Source of the DNA: Helcococcus kunzii ATCC 51366 | GTDB taxonomy: Bacteria; Bacillota; Clostridia; Tissierellales; Peptoniphilaceae | Assembly (NCBI RefSeq): GCF_000245755.1 | Contig: NZ_JH601088.1 | Span: forward strand, 1,358,697 to 1,422,696 | Reading direction: 5' to 3' | Length of the DNA stretch: 64,000 nucleotides | In this document: piece after piece, positions 10,645-18,846 of the stretch | Position numbering within the stretch: the stretch's first letter is position 1 | How the letters are laid out: each line of letters opens with the position of its first letter | The notes under the pieces: generated by a model | The model's database searches: none | The model's input: the letters and a program-made list of their open reading frames with translations, nothing else | What the model was told of the DNA's origin: nothing | Translations under genes and position numbers: made by a program

Positions 10645-11563
10645 AATTATTCCTCTTCTCATAATCATCGTATGCTTCAATAATTCTTTGAACTAATGGA
10701 TGTCTAACTACGTCATTTTTATCTAAATCTACAAATTCAATCCCTTTTACATCTTTTAATATAGAACGAATAGTTACTAAACCTGAGTTTTTGCCTGTTG
10801 GTAAGTCTACTTGAGTAATATCCCCTGTAACGATAGCCTTTGAGCCATATCCAAGCCTTGTTAAAAACATCTTCATTTGTTGAGGAGTAGTATTTTGTGC
10901 CTCATCTAAGATAACAAATGCATTATCTAATGTTCTACCTCTCATATATGCTAATGGAGCAACTTCGATAACTTGCTTTTCCATTAATTTTTGATATGTT
11001 TCAGGTCCCATTATTTCAAATAACGCATCGTATAAAGGTCTAAGATAAGGATCAATTTTTTCTTGTAAATCGCCAGGTAAAAATCCTAAACTTTCTCCAG
11101 CTTCAACTGCCGGTCTAGTCAAGATAATTCTAGAAACTTCTTTATTCTTAAAAGCTTCAATCGCCATTGCCATAGCAAGATAAGTCTTACCAGTACCTGC
11201 TGGTCCTATACCAAAAACTACACCATTATCTCTAATTATATCAATGTACTTTTTTTGACCAATTGTCTTAGGTCTAATAGGTTTACCTTGATATGTGGTC
11301 ACGACAATATCATTTAAATAGTTTTTAATATTTTCACTATTATTTTGCTTTTCCATATTGACTGCATATCTTACATCTTCAAACGTTAAATAGCCTCTAG
11401 TATCTATCATTTCCACAAGGATGTCTAAAAGATGATTTACTAATTCAACCATCTCCTTATTTCCTCTTATAAACAGATTTCCATCTGCAACTTTTATCCT
11501 TATGCCAAATTCATTTTCAATAAAAATAATATTTTTATCTAAATTACCAAAAAGCATATTCAA
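10616..11563 (-). CDS. phoH: PhoH-like ATPase
   Basis: Cytoplasmic PhoH/YbeZ family ATPase, usually paired with YbeY and thought to act in RNA metabolism. Walker A is GPAGTGKTYLAMA, Walker B is AFVILDEAQN, and VTGDITQVDLP follows. The start is uncertain. The given coordinate is a TTG, with an ATG at 11557, and neither has a convincing ribosome binding site. A perfect AAGGAGG at 11608-11614 is followed 5 nt later by an in-frame ATA (11600-11602). Translation from there adds 13 residues ending INDSEKL, which continue naturally into NMLFGNLD as in homologues. The true start may therefore be ATA, or an ATG that has mutated. Confidence 0.93.
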   Translation of the reverse strand: MNMLFGNLDKNIIFIENEFGIRIKVADGNLFIRGNKEMVELVNHLLDILVEMIDTRGYLTFEDVRYAVNMEKQNNSENIKNYLNDIVVTTYQGKPIRPKTIGQKKYIDIIRDNGVVFGIGPAGTGKTYLAMAMAIEAFKNKEVSRIILTRPAVEAGESLGFLPGDLQEKIDPYLRPLYDALFEIMGPETYQKLMEKQVIEVAPLAYMRGRTLDNAFVILDEAQNTTPQQMKMFLTRLGYGSKAIVTGDITQVDLPTGKNSGLVTIRSILKDVKGIEFVDLDKNDVVRHPLVQRIIEAYDDYEKRNNYGNTNRQSK

Positions 11564-11599
11564 TTTTTCTGAATCATTAATCTTATAATTTATTTCTTT

Positions 11600-11614
11600 T
11601 ATGATTTCCTCCTT
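11600..11614 (-). promoter_or_regulatory. Strong ribosome binding site followed by in-frame ATA
   Basis: AAGGAGG at 11608-11614 (minus strand) is followed by AAATC and then ATA AAA GAA. This is in frame with phoH and no stop codon intervenes. No ATG, GTG or TTG occurs at normal spacing. One base change would make ATA into ATG. It decides between a non-canonical start and a start-codon mutation or sequence error. Confidence 0.6.
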
Positions 11615-11739
11615 GACATTTATATCTAATCGATACTTGTCCTAACATTCTACTATATTATATCTATTATCATATTTGTCAAATTCAATTATATCATTTT
11701 AACTTAAAACTTAATTAATAATTTATCTACAATAGCACA

Positions 11740-11765
11740 ATATAGAGGAAAAATTTCCTCTATAT
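11740..11765. repeat. 12-bp inverted repeat downstream of the 190-residue hypothetical gene
   Basis: Perfect 12-bp arms (ATATAGAGGAAA and TTTCCTCTATAT) are separated by 2 nt. It lies directly downstream of the hypothetical gene ending at 11771 and upstream of phoH. There is no U-run on either strand, so it may be an RNA-stabilising 3' hairpin or processing site and not a full intrinsic terminator. Confidence 0.55.
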
Positions 11766-11770
11766 CGTAA

Positions 11771-12343
11771 CTATCTCCATTTCTTTCTTTCAAATATCAC
11801 GCTAGCAATAAAAGCTTTTTTTGCATTTTCAGGGTTAATTATTTGCTTTCCAATTTTGCTAACTTTTCTAGTATTAGCAGATCCTGCAATTGGATTAACT
11901 GCATCTATCCTAATAATTTGATTTGTTGACATCTGCATTTTACTCAAATCATTTGTGTAAATTGTTGCTCCTTCTCCTTCTTCACCGATCAAAGTTTTTT
12001 TATTCTTTATTGATCCATTAGAATTTTTTGAATTTACATACTTACTTTCAAATGATTGATTAAATGATTTTTTCTTTTCTTCATATCTTTTCGCCTTCAA
12101 GTCTCTTAATTTTTGTTGATTAGAGGTTTGAGGCTTATTCACAGATTTTTTTGGTTGTGGTCTTAGCACACCTTGATTATCTCTGTGATGTTTTGTATAT
12201 TTGGCTGAAGAAGTACCAAATAACATATTTTGAATTTGTTCAAGATTGTCTTTTTTTGAAGAGCTACTTGTATTCTTAGCTTTTTCAATTTCATTATTTA
12301 GTTCACTTTTGATTTCATCAAATATACCTTTTAAGATTCCCAT
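11771..12343 (-). CDS. Hypothetical basic, low-complexity protein downstream of floA
   Basis: I do not recognise a family. The protein has 190 residues, is hydrophilic and lacks signal or membrane segments. An N-terminal helix (GILKGIFDEIKSELNNEIEKA) is followed by a Ser/Lys/Asn-rich stretch and a basic segment (residues about 75-95). The last 70 residues look more ordered (GEEGEGATIYTNDLSKMQM; INPENAKKAFIASVIFERKKW). Its ATG overlaps the floA stop (TAATG), so it is translationally coupled to floA and nfeD and may serve the flotillin microdomain system. That role is inferred only from position. Confidence 0.7.
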   Translation of the reverse strand: MGILKGIFDEIKSELNNEIEKAKNTSSSSKKDNLEQIQNMLFGTSSAKYTKHHRDNQGVLRPQPKKSVNKPQTSNQQKLRDLKAKRYEEKKKSFNQSFESKYVNSKNSNGSIKNKKTLIGEEGEGATIYTNDLSKMQMSTNQIIRIDAVNPIAGSANTRKVSKIGKQIINPENAKKAFIASVIFERKKWR

Positions 12344-13368
12344 TATTGATCGCCTTCACTTGTGTCTGAGTAATCATTTCCTGCTATTGTTTGTCTCATG
12401 CCTGTATCAGCTTTTACATTTTCTAAATTATAGTAGTCCATTACACCTAATTTACCGCTTTTAAGTGCTTCTGCAAGTGCCAATGGTACTTGTGATTGAG
12501 CTTCTACTACTTTAGCCTTCATACGTCTAACTTCTGCTTGCATTTCTTGTTCTTGTGCTACCGCCATAGCTCTTCTTTCTTCAGCTTTAGCTTGAGCAAT
12601 CTTCTTATCAGCTTCAGCTTGATCTGCTTGCAATGCAGCACCAATATTTCTACCTACGTCAACATCTGCGATATCGATAGATAGGATTTCAAATGCTGTA
12701 CCAGAGTCTAAACCTTTAGATAATACAGTTTGTGAAATTAAATCTGGATTTTCTAAAACTGCTTTATGAGATTTAGAAGAACCTACAGTTGTTACTATAC
12801 CTTCACCTACTCTTGAGATGATTGTTTCTTCTCCAGCACCCCCAACTAATCTATCAAGGTTTGCTCTAACAGTAACTTTTGCAATTGCTTTAATTTCAAT
12901 ACCATCCATTGCAACTGCTGCAATTATTGGAGTTTCAATTACTTTTGGGTTAACTGAAATTTGAACAGCTTCAAAAACATCTCTACCAGCCAAATCAATA
13001 GCTGCAGCTTGTTCAAACTCTAAGTCAATATCCGCTCTTTGCGCCGCAATAAGAGCATCTACTACTTTATTTACATCTCCACCTGATAAATGGTGAGCTT
13101 CTAGTTCATTGATTTCAATTTTAATCCCACCTTTTGTAGCTTTTATTAATGGATTAATAATTCTTGATGGTGAAACTCTTCTTAATCTCATACCAATAAG
13201 TGTACCTAATCCTACTCTTACACCAGAGAAGAATGCTGTAATCCACAATCCTACTGGTATAAATGAAAAGAATATTGATAATAAAACTAAAACTACTGCA
13301 CCAATAATAAAAACACTTAAATAATTTGTATCTGAGCTATAGCTAGCTACTTGTAATAAATCTAACAT
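12343..13368 (-). CDS. floA: Flotillin-like protein FloA
   Basis: Membrane-anchored scaffold that forms functional membrane microdomains. It has an N-terminal hydrophobic hairpin ([20 protein letters not shown]), then [19 protein letters not shown] and a PHB/SPFH-type domain, and a long Ala/Glu/Lys-rich coiled coil ([19 protein letters not shown]). The length is 341 residues, close to the family norm. A TTG at 13371 precedes the ATG at 13368. The ATG is chosen for its spacing from AGGAGG, and it overlaps the nfeD stop as TGATG. Pairing with NfeD is the standard arrangement. Confidence 0.96.
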   Translation of the reverse strand: MLDLLQVASYSSDTNYLSVFIIGAVVLVLLSIFFSFIPVGLWITAFFSGVRVGLGTLIGMRLRRVSPSRIINPLIKATKGGIKIEINELEAHHLSGGDVNKVVDALIAAQRADIDLEFEQAAAIDLAGRDVFEAVQISVNPKVIETPIIAAVAMDGIEIKAIAKVTVRANLDRLVGGAGEETIISRVGEGIVTTVGSSKSHKAVLENPDLISQTVLSKGLDSGTAFEILSIDIADVDVGRNIGAALQADQAEADKKIAQAKAEERRAMAVAQEQEMQAEVRRMKAKVVEAQSQVPLALAEALKSGKLGVMDYYNLENVKADTGMRQTIAGNDYSDTSEGDQ

Positions 13369-13871
13369 CAATCCTCCTCAATTTCCCTTACGTATAATTG
13401 ACTATTTTCTATTTTTTCTACGACTACCTTTTTCCCTTTTGAGATAAAATTACCATTTGAAACAGCATTGTAAATTATGCCGTCTATCTTTATTGTCCCC
13501 GCAGGTCTTAACACCTTTTCTACAACACCTTCACTATTTAATAGTGCTTCTTTATTGATTTTATTTTGTAGTTTGTTACCTTTTATATCATTAAAACTAC
13601 TATGAAGTACAAGTTTGTTTTTATCCATATTTTTAAAGAATATTTTCCCTAATATGAAACCAATTATAGCAGATGAAATTAAAGATATAATTACATACAA
13701 GCTTGCATTTTCAATATTTTTAAGTGCTAGAAAAGATTCAATTAATAAATATATTCCTGATATTCCTAGTAAACCAAAACTCGGAACAAATAGTTCTAAT
13801 ATTAACAGTGTAAAACCTAAAGTAAGTATAACTGTAAATATTATCTCATTCGTTATAAACCCTGTAAGCAT
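13368..13871 (-). CDS. NfeD-family membrane protein
   Basis: Short NfeD protein, the usual partner of flotillin. It has two or three N-terminal transmembrane segments ([38 protein letters not shown]). A C-terminal soluble OB-fold domain follows ([35 protein letters not shown]). It lacks the ClpP-like protease domain of long NfeD proteins. The ATG follows AAGGAGG. A TATAAT-like -10 lies about 30 nt upstream (13902-13912), so transcription of nfeD-floA and the downstream gene probably starts in the short gap shared with the divergent lipoprotein gene. Confidence 0.9.
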   Translation of the reverse strand: MLTGFITNEIIFTVILTLGFTLLILELFVPSFGLLGISGIYLLIESFLALKNIENASLYVIISLISSAIIGFILGKIFFKNMDKNKLVLHSSFNDIKGNKLQNKINKEALLNSEGVVEKVLRPAGTIKIDGIIYNAVSNGNFISKGKKVVVEKIENSQLYVREIEED

Positions 13872-13995
13872 ATTATCCTCCTTGACATAATTTTACCCAT
13901 TTTTATTATATAACATTCTAAAGAATTTTTGAATAATAATAACTTTATTTAAAATGAGTATTATGTTATTATTAGCTTACAACAAGGAGGAAAAT

Positions 13996-14697
13996 ATGCC
14001 AAAATATAAAATTATATTTTCTATATTGATTTTGTCACTACTTCTTGTAGCATGTAATGACAAAAAAGATACTAAAGAAGAGACAAATAAAGAGTCTGTA
14101 ATTGAAAGTGTTGATGAATCAAAAGAAGAAACAAAACCAGAAACCGTAAAAGAAACTAAAGAAGAAACAGAAAAAGAAACAGTTAAAGAAACTGAAACTG
14201 AAGAAGAAACAAATAGCGAAAGTAAAGAAGAATCTAAAGACGACAAAATAGTTAAACTTAGAGAAGATGAAAAAAGTGATGATGAAAATGTCGGTATTAT
14301 TGAAACAATTGATACAGAAAAATCTGACCAAGACCAATTCGACAATGAGATGACAGAAGAAATGCAAAAAGCTCTTAAAAAGTATGCAGTAACTCTTGTT
14401 TCAGTTGGAGGAAACACGATAGATTTATTCCCTAAAGAAGATTTACAAGCAATTGCGAGCTATGAGGATAGCGAATCACTTGGATGGGTAGTAAGATACG
14501 GAAAAAATAAAATTGGTTTGGCTCAATCTTATCATCAATCAACAACAGGCGTATTTGTAATGTTTGACGGAAGAGGTATATTAGAAACTAAAGAAGATTT
14601 AATCAAAAATGATACCCCTGAAGAATTCAAACAAAGAGCACAAGAAATTATTAAAAAACAAATTTCTGGCGATGCTAAAGTTAAATATGCATATTAA
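13996..14697 (+). CDS. Lipoprotein with Glu/Thr/Lys-rich stalk
   Basis: Secreted lipoprotein of unknown function. The start is the ATG at 13996, 5 nt after AAGGAGG (13984-13990). A signal peptide ending LLLVAC supplies the lipobox cysteine. Next comes a stalk of about 80 residues built of K-E-T/E-E-T repeats. The globular C-terminal domain of about 115 residues (from EEMQKALKKYAVTLVSVGGN) was not recognised. It is a plus-strand gene among minus-strand neighbours and is followed by its own terminator. The stalk resembles those of the VanY lipoprotein at 38.9 kb and the surface protein at 35.4 kb. Confidence 0.85.
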   Translation: MPKYKIIFSILILSLLLVACNDKKDTKEETNKESVIESVDESKEETKPETVKETKEETEKETVKETETEEETNSESKEESKDDKIVKLREDEKSDDENVGIIETIDTEKSDQDQFDNEMTEEMQKALKKYAVTLVSVGGNTIDLFPKEDLQAIASYEDSESLGWVVRYGKNKIGLAQSYHQSTTGVFVMFDGRGILETKEDLIKNDTPEEFKQRAQEIIKKQISGDAKVKYAY

Positions 14698-14714
14698 TAT
14701 TAAATAATAAAAGG

Positions 14715-14742
14715 CCCTAGATTTAACGTCTAGGGTTTTTAT
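14715..14742 (+). terminator. Intrinsic terminator after the lipoprotein gene
   Basis: CCCTAGA (14715-14721), loop TTTAACG, TCTAGGG (14729-14735), then TTTTTATTTT. The reverse strand also carries a T-rich tail (CCTTTTATTATTT), so it may serve the convergent rpsU transcript as well. Confidence 0.85.
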
Positions 14743-14837
14743 TTTAATAAAATATTCTAAAACAACTAAAAAAAGAGATAATGCAAACAATATTTCATCT
14801 GCATATATCTCTTTAATTATATCGATATTAAAAGAAA

Positions 14838-15017
14838 CTAGTCTCTTCTTTTTTTTCTCTTAGCTGCGTCTAATTTTCTTTTTCTTACAGCACTAGGTTT
14901 TTCATAAAATTCTTTTCTTTTATATTCTGAAAGAACTCCTGTACGTGCACATTGTCTTTTAAATCTCTTTAATGCGCTATCGATTGATTCGTTTTCTCCT
15001 ACTTTAATCTCTGTCAT
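14838..15017 (-). CDS. rpsU: 30S ribosomal protein S21
   Basis: Small basic ribosomal protein of 59 residues. Translation from ATG 15017 gives [20 protein letters not shown], then [20 protein letters not shown] and a Lys/Arg-rich tail ending KRKKRRD before TAG. The motif RRFKRxC-like block and the basic C-terminus are diagnostic of S21. GGGAGGTGA lies at ideal spacing upstream. Its position downstream of rsmE matches Bacillus, but yqeV and yqeY are missing. It has its own promoter. Confidence 0.96.
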   Translation of the reverse strand: MTEIKVGENESIDSALKRFKRQCARTGVLSEYKRKEFYEKPSAVRKRKLDAAKRKKRRD

Positions 15018-15065
15018 GTCTTCACCTCCCTACACGTTTTAATCACCATTGAGGTTTACCTAACA

Positions 15066-15094
15066 ATTATATATGATGGGATTAGAATTTGCAA
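15066..15094 (-). promoter_or_regulatory. Sigma-A promoter of rpsU
   Basis: On the minus strand, TTGCAA (15089-15094), 17 nt, TATAAT (15066-15071). A small inverted repeat AGGTaaACCT lies in the leader at about 15051-15060, before the ribosome binding site. Confidence 0.75.
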
Positions 15095-15116
15095 GATTTA
15101 AATAGTCTTTTATATT

Positions 15117-15848
15117 CTATTTTTGATTTATATCACCAGCTTCAAATTGAATCATTGAACTTAGTGCAATAGCAGCAGTTTCAGTCCTTAATATTCTATT
15201 TCCTAAATTTACTATATATGCTCCCGCCTCTTCTAGTTGACTTATTTCATCTTCAGAAAATCCACCTTCTGGACCAATCACTATATTAAAAATAGAAGTG
15301 TCATTTTTATGAATCGTCTCTTTTAAACTAATACCTCTATTTTCATATGCGACTATAGTAAAATTTTCTTTTGTTTTTTCTAAAAGTTGATTAAATGAGA
15401 TTAAACCATTCATGGAGGCAAAAACTGATCGTTTTGATTGCTTAGAAGCCGATTCAATAATCTCTTCATATCTTTTTATTTTTTTAGCTTCTTTTTTTGC
15501 ATCCCATTTTACAATAGTCCTAGAAGACTCAAATGGAATAATTGAATTAACTCCCAGTTCAACAGACTTTTGAATAATCATTTCTAATTTGTCCGATTTT
15601 GGAAGCCCTTGATATAAATTAATGGTAATATTTGATTCATTTTCATCAAATTTTTGTGAAATTATATCGCAATCAATATAATCCCTATCTCTTTCACTCA
15701 GTTTTACTAAAAATACGACCCCATCAATCACTATCTCAAACTCTTCATTTTCTTCTATACGTAATACATTTAGATGTTTAATATTATCTTTACTTAAGAT
15801 TATTTTATCATTTAACAAATTTTCACTTTTTTCAAAAAATCTATGCAT
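15117..15848 (-). CDS. rsmE: 16S rRNA m3U1498 methyltransferase RsmE
   Basis: SPOUT-class methyltransferase that methylates U1498 of 16S rRNA. It has an N-terminal PUA-like domain (MHRFFEKSENLL, HLNVLRIEE). The C-terminal trefoil-knot SAM site contains NIVIGPEGGFSEDEI and LGNRILRTETAAIAL. The length of 243 residues is normal. The start overlaps the prmA end by 8 nt. The pair prmA-rsmE is a conserved operon downstream of dnaJ in many Firmicutes; here dnaJ is about 30 kb away. Confidence 0.96.
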   Translation of the reverse strand: MHRFFEKSENLLNDKIILSKDNIKHLNVLRIEENEEFEIVIDGVVFLVKLSERDRDYIDCDIISQKFDENESNITINLYQGLPKSDKLEMIIQKSVELGVNSIIPFESSRTIVKWDAKKEAKKIKRYEEIIESASKQSKRSVFASMNGLISFNQLLEKTKENFTIVAYENRGISLKETIHKNDTSIFNIVIGPEGGFSEDEISQLEEAGAYIVNLGNRILRTETAAIALSSMIQFEAGDINQK

Positions 15849-16755
15849 TTCTTCTCCTTGCGGAAATTAATACCCATTCATTCTTATATTTTGTATCAAT
15901 AATTTCAAAATCTATTTCCTTAAGTTTTGATACTACTAGTTCTTCTCTTTCTTTAATGATACCAGATAGGACGATAATACCTTCTTCATTTAAATATGAT
16001 TTAACATCGTTTAACATTTCTACGATAATTTCAGCTAAAATATTAGCAAAAATAATATCATATTTATCCTTTACATTTGAAAATAAATTTGATTCAAAAA
16101 CATTTATCGATACATCATTTATCTTCGCATTTTCTTTTGCTGAAGAAACTGCTATTTCATCAATATCACATGCATCCACTTTTTTCGCATTTAATTTTTT
16201 TGCTAAGATTGAAAGAATACCAGAACCACATCCGATATCTAAAACCTTTTTATCAGAAAAATCTTGATTTTCAACATATTCCATACATAAAGAAGTAGTT
16301 TCATGTGTCCCTGTACCAAACGCCATTTTAGGATCTATTTCAATTATTATTTTATCGTCCACATTAGCTTCTTCCCAAGATGGCTTAACATAAATCTTAT
16401 TTCCTATTTCAAATCCTTTATATGACTTCTTCCATTCTTCCTCCCAATTTGAATTATCAATTAATAATTTTTCAAACTTAAAATTTGGAATTCTTTCATT
16501 CAAAAAAGAAACAAGTCTGTCTAGTTCAATTTGACCAGATTCGCTATCTTCAAAATATACACCATAGGATATTATATTCTCATCTACTATTTTAATCTCA
16601 GAAATCTCCCATTCTGGCATATTGGAAAGAATCTGTCTTTTTTCAATGGGATCATCTACTTCAAAACCAATATTTTCATAGTCATAAATATTATATTGAA
16701 TCAAATCCTTATATTTTCTTTCTAGTTTAAATGTCAACAGTAAAAAATTTTCCAT
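15841..16755 (-). CDS. prmA: Ribosomal protein L11 methyltransferase PrmA
   Basis: SAM-dependent methyltransferase that trimethylates ribosomal protein L11. It has an N-terminal substrate-recognition domain, then the Rossmann fold with DPKMAFGTGTHETTSLC and motif I VLDIGCGSGILSI, and the FANILAEI motif near the active site. The length of 304 residues is typical. It is the first gene of the prmA-rsmE pair and follows the amylase gene by 9 nt, so the amylase may be cotranscribed. Confidence 0.95.
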   Translation of the reverse strand: MENFLLLTFKLERKYKDLIQYNIYDYENIGFEVDDPIEKRQILSNMPEWEISEIKIVDENIISYGVYFEDSESGQIELDRLVSFLNERIPNFKFEKLLIDNSNWEEEWKKSYKGFEIGNKIYVKPSWEEANVDDKIIIEIDPKMAFGTGTHETTSLCMEYVENQDFSDKKVLDIGCGSGILSILAKKLNAKKVDACDIDEIAVSSAKENAKINDVSINVFESNLFSNVKDKYDIIFANILAEIIVEMLNDVKSYLNEEGIIVLSGIIKEREELVVSKLKEIDFEIIDTKYKNEWVLISARRRNA

Positions 16756-16764
16756 ATTATTTTC

Positions 16765-18654
16765 CTATCTTATTCTTAAAACAGATGAAATTTTTGGTTG
16801 TAATTCTAAAATCAATGTCTTATCTTGTATCCTAAAATCTCCATAGCCAATAATGGTTTCAAGCTCATTATATAAACCAAACTGTCTTAAATCAATTTCT
16901 ATTTTTTCTTTCTCTTCAGACTTAGTCCAAGTAAAAATAAATAGTTCATCTTCTGTAAATCTTGCACTTACAAATACATCACCTTCCGCAAACAGGATTT
17001 TATATCCTCCAAATTGCAAGGCTTCATTTGTCGTCTTTAATTGTATTAATTTTTTATATAAATCAAAAGTTTCTTGTTGTATAGATGTTAATTGATCATT
17101 CCAATTCATAGGATATCTACAGCCTTCATTGGAATCTATTCTACCATCTAAATATTTTTCATCTCCATAATACACATTCACAGCGCCCGGCAAACTAAAT
17201 AGTGTAATCACAGCTCCTTTATATACTTCATAATCAATTTTAGGATTATTGTGCAATCTAGTTACATCGTGGCTATCTATTAAATTAAACATTTGATATT
17301 GAATCTGTGTTGGTTGATTTTTTAAAAATTGAACAATTCTCCCTTTTAATTGTCTTGCATTAAATTTATAATCAATCTTTGCCAAATCAGGATTTCTTCT
17401 TGTAAAAACATCTTTTTCCCCAGCAAATTCTCTTATTGGAAGTTCGCAAGAAAAATAATTCATCGTTGAATCCCATCTTCTTCCATTATACATTTCTGAT
17501 GAATCTTGCCATTCCTCCGCTAAAATAAGTGCTTCGCTATTTGTATCCTTGATTTCTTTATTTATCTCTTCCCAAACTTCGTTATAAACATTAAGCTTTT
17601 CATTTCTCGCCATTACATCGGCAACATCAAATCTCCAGCCATCAATATTAAAAGGTTCATTTAAATATTTCTTTAATACGGAATGTTCCCCTTTATAAAT
17701 AATATTTCTCAATTTTTCAGAACCATAATTTAAGGTAGGCATTGTAGGCACACCCGCCCAAGCATGATATGATCCATCATCATTAATAAAATAAAAATCT
17801 CTTTCATTAGAATCAAGATTATTATATGCACCTATTGATTTTTCATAAAACTCTCCATCTTTATTAAACCATTTTGCTGATGATGAAGTATGATTTATTG
17901 AAATATCAAGCACGATTTTCATATCTCTTTTTTTCATCTCATTAATCAATTCAATTAACGCCTCTTCTCCTCCAAGAGAAGGATCAATCTCAAAATAATC
18001 TAAAGCATCGTATTTATGCATAGTTGGAGATGTAAACAAAGGATTAAAATAAATTGCATTGATACCTAAATCTTGCAAATAATCAAGCTTTTCTTTAACC
18101 CCATATAAATCACCGCCATAAAAATCCATACATTTTGAATCTTCATAATCTAACGGAATCTCATCCCATTCCATATTTATCGGTTTACTTCCCTGATAAG
18201 TGTATGATCCTGGTTTAATAGTCAAATCTGGTCTAGCATTATAAAATCTATCTGGCATAATTTGGTAAAATACAGTCTTATTCATCCAAGATGGCGCTTT
18301 ATAATCCATTAAAATTTTAAAATTTGTAGAATTATCTCTTCTAAAATCTTCCACCGCATATTGTGTATATGAATAAATTGTATCTTCGATGGCGACGTTA
18401 AAATGATATGAGAAAATATCTTCGAAACATTTCACCTTAGTAGTGTAATATTCCAAACCATTCTTTTCATAAGAAAAATTCATTTTATCGATTCTTTCTT
18501 CGCCTAGATGTCTATATCGTAAATATATTCCTTTAATTTTGTCATTTTTTATTACTCTAATTTTTATTTCAAATTCTTCTCCTCTTCGTGGGAATGGTTT
18601 TGAAACATAAAATTTTGTTGCATCGTGATATAAAGTTTTTAAAATATTTCGCAT
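16765..18654 (-). CDS. GH13 neopullulanase / maltodextrin glucanase-like amylase
   Basis: Glycoside hydrolase family 13 enzyme for maltodextrins. The N-terminal beta-sandwich (residues 1-120) resembles CBM34. The (beta/alpha)8 barrel has the catalytic nucleophile in GWRFDVAD (Asp about 343), the acid/base in LAEEW (Glu about 380) and the transition-state Asp in LIDSHDVTR (about 461). The calcium/substrate block MPDRFYNA is also present. No signal peptide is visible, so it is predicted to be cytoplasmic. The length of 629 residues fits the neopullulanase/cyclomaltodextrinase subfamily. Precise specificity cannot be read from the sequence. Confidence 0.9.
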   Translation of the reverse strand: MRNILKTLYHDATKFYVSKPFPRRGEEFEIKIRVIKNDKIKGIYLRYRHLGEERIDKMNFSYEKNGLEYYTTKVKCFEDIFSYHFNVAIEDTIYSYTQYAVEDFRRDNSTNFKILMDYKAPSWMNKTVFYQIMPDRFYNARPDLTIKPGSYTYQGSKPINMEWDEIPLDYEDSKCMDFYGGDLYGVKEKLDYLQDLGINAIYFNPLFTSPTMHKYDALDYFEIDPSLGGEEALIELINEMKKRDMKIVLDISINHTSSSAKWFNKDGEFYEKSIGAYNNLDSNERDFYFINDDGSYHAWAGVPTMPTLNYGSEKLRNIIYKGEHSVLKKYLNEPFNIDGWRFDVADVMARNEKLNVYNEVWEEINKEIKDTNSEALILAEEWQDSSEMYNGRRWDSTMNYFSCELPIREFAGEKDVFTRRNPDLAKIDYKFNARQLKGRIVQFLKNQPTQIQYQMFNLIDSHDVTRLHNNPKIDYEVYKGAVITLFSLPGAVNVYYGDEKYLDGRIDSNEGCRYPMNWNDQLTSIQQETFDLYKKLIQLKTTNEALQFGGYKILFAEGDVFVSARFTEDELFIFTWTKSEEKEKIEIDLRQFGLYNELETIIGYGDFRIQDKTLILELQPKISSVLRIR

Positions 18655-18731
18655 AGTTTTCCCCTTTTAAGCCTATAAATTTATTATAACAAATAAGAAT
18701 TTATCTTTCTAAATTTTTAAAATGTTACATT

Positions 18732-18749
18732 TTGTTAAAATCTTATCAT
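18732..18749 (+). promoter_or_regulatory. Rex-like operator 1 (distal)
   Basis: TTGTTAA-AATC-TTATCAT. It resembles the 7-4-7 Firmicutes Rex operator (TTGTTAA-N4-TTAACAA). The left half is perfect and the right half differs at two positions, exactly as in site 2. Confidence 0.6.
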
Positions 18750-18788
18750 AGGCAAACGAAAACATTGCATCAAGCTATTTACAAGCTA

Positions 18789-18806
18789 TTGTTAATTGTT
18801 TATCAT
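18789..18806 (+). promoter_or_regulatory. Rex-like operator 2 overlapping the -10
   Basis: TTGTTAA-TTGT-TTATCAT. Its right half includes the candidate -10 (TATCAT), so bound Rex would block the adhE promoter. Rex is the NADH/NAD+-sensing repressor whose classic targets include adhE. Confidence 0.65.
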
Positions 18807-18810
18807 ATAG

Positions 18811-18828
18811 TTGTTAAATTAATAACAT
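18811..18828 (+). promoter_or_regulatory. Rex-like operator 3 (proximal)
   Basis: TTGTTAA-ATTA-ATAACAT, the most symmetric of the three, with inverted core TGTTA...TAACA. It lies just downstream of the candidate -10 and 18 nt before the adhE ATG. Confidence 0.65.
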
Positions 18829-18846
18829 CGAATTAAGGAGAAAATT

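Larger units (their letters stand above)
18655..18846. promoter_or_regulatory. Divergent regulatory region of amylase and adhE
   Basis: This 192-bp gap holds the adhE promoter and three Rex-like sites described separately. On the plus strand TTTACA (18778-18783), 17 nt, TATCAT (18801-18806) forms a plausible promoter. The ribosome binding site AAGGAG lies just before the adhE ATG. The amylase start is preceded by AAAAGGGG on the other strand. Confidence 0.6.

Noticed and set aside
13977..14417. Ser/Val-rich and Phe-rich reading frames opposite the lipoprotein at 14.0 kb
   Set aside because: They mirror the Glu/Thr/Lys stalk repeats of the real gene and have no ribosome binding site.
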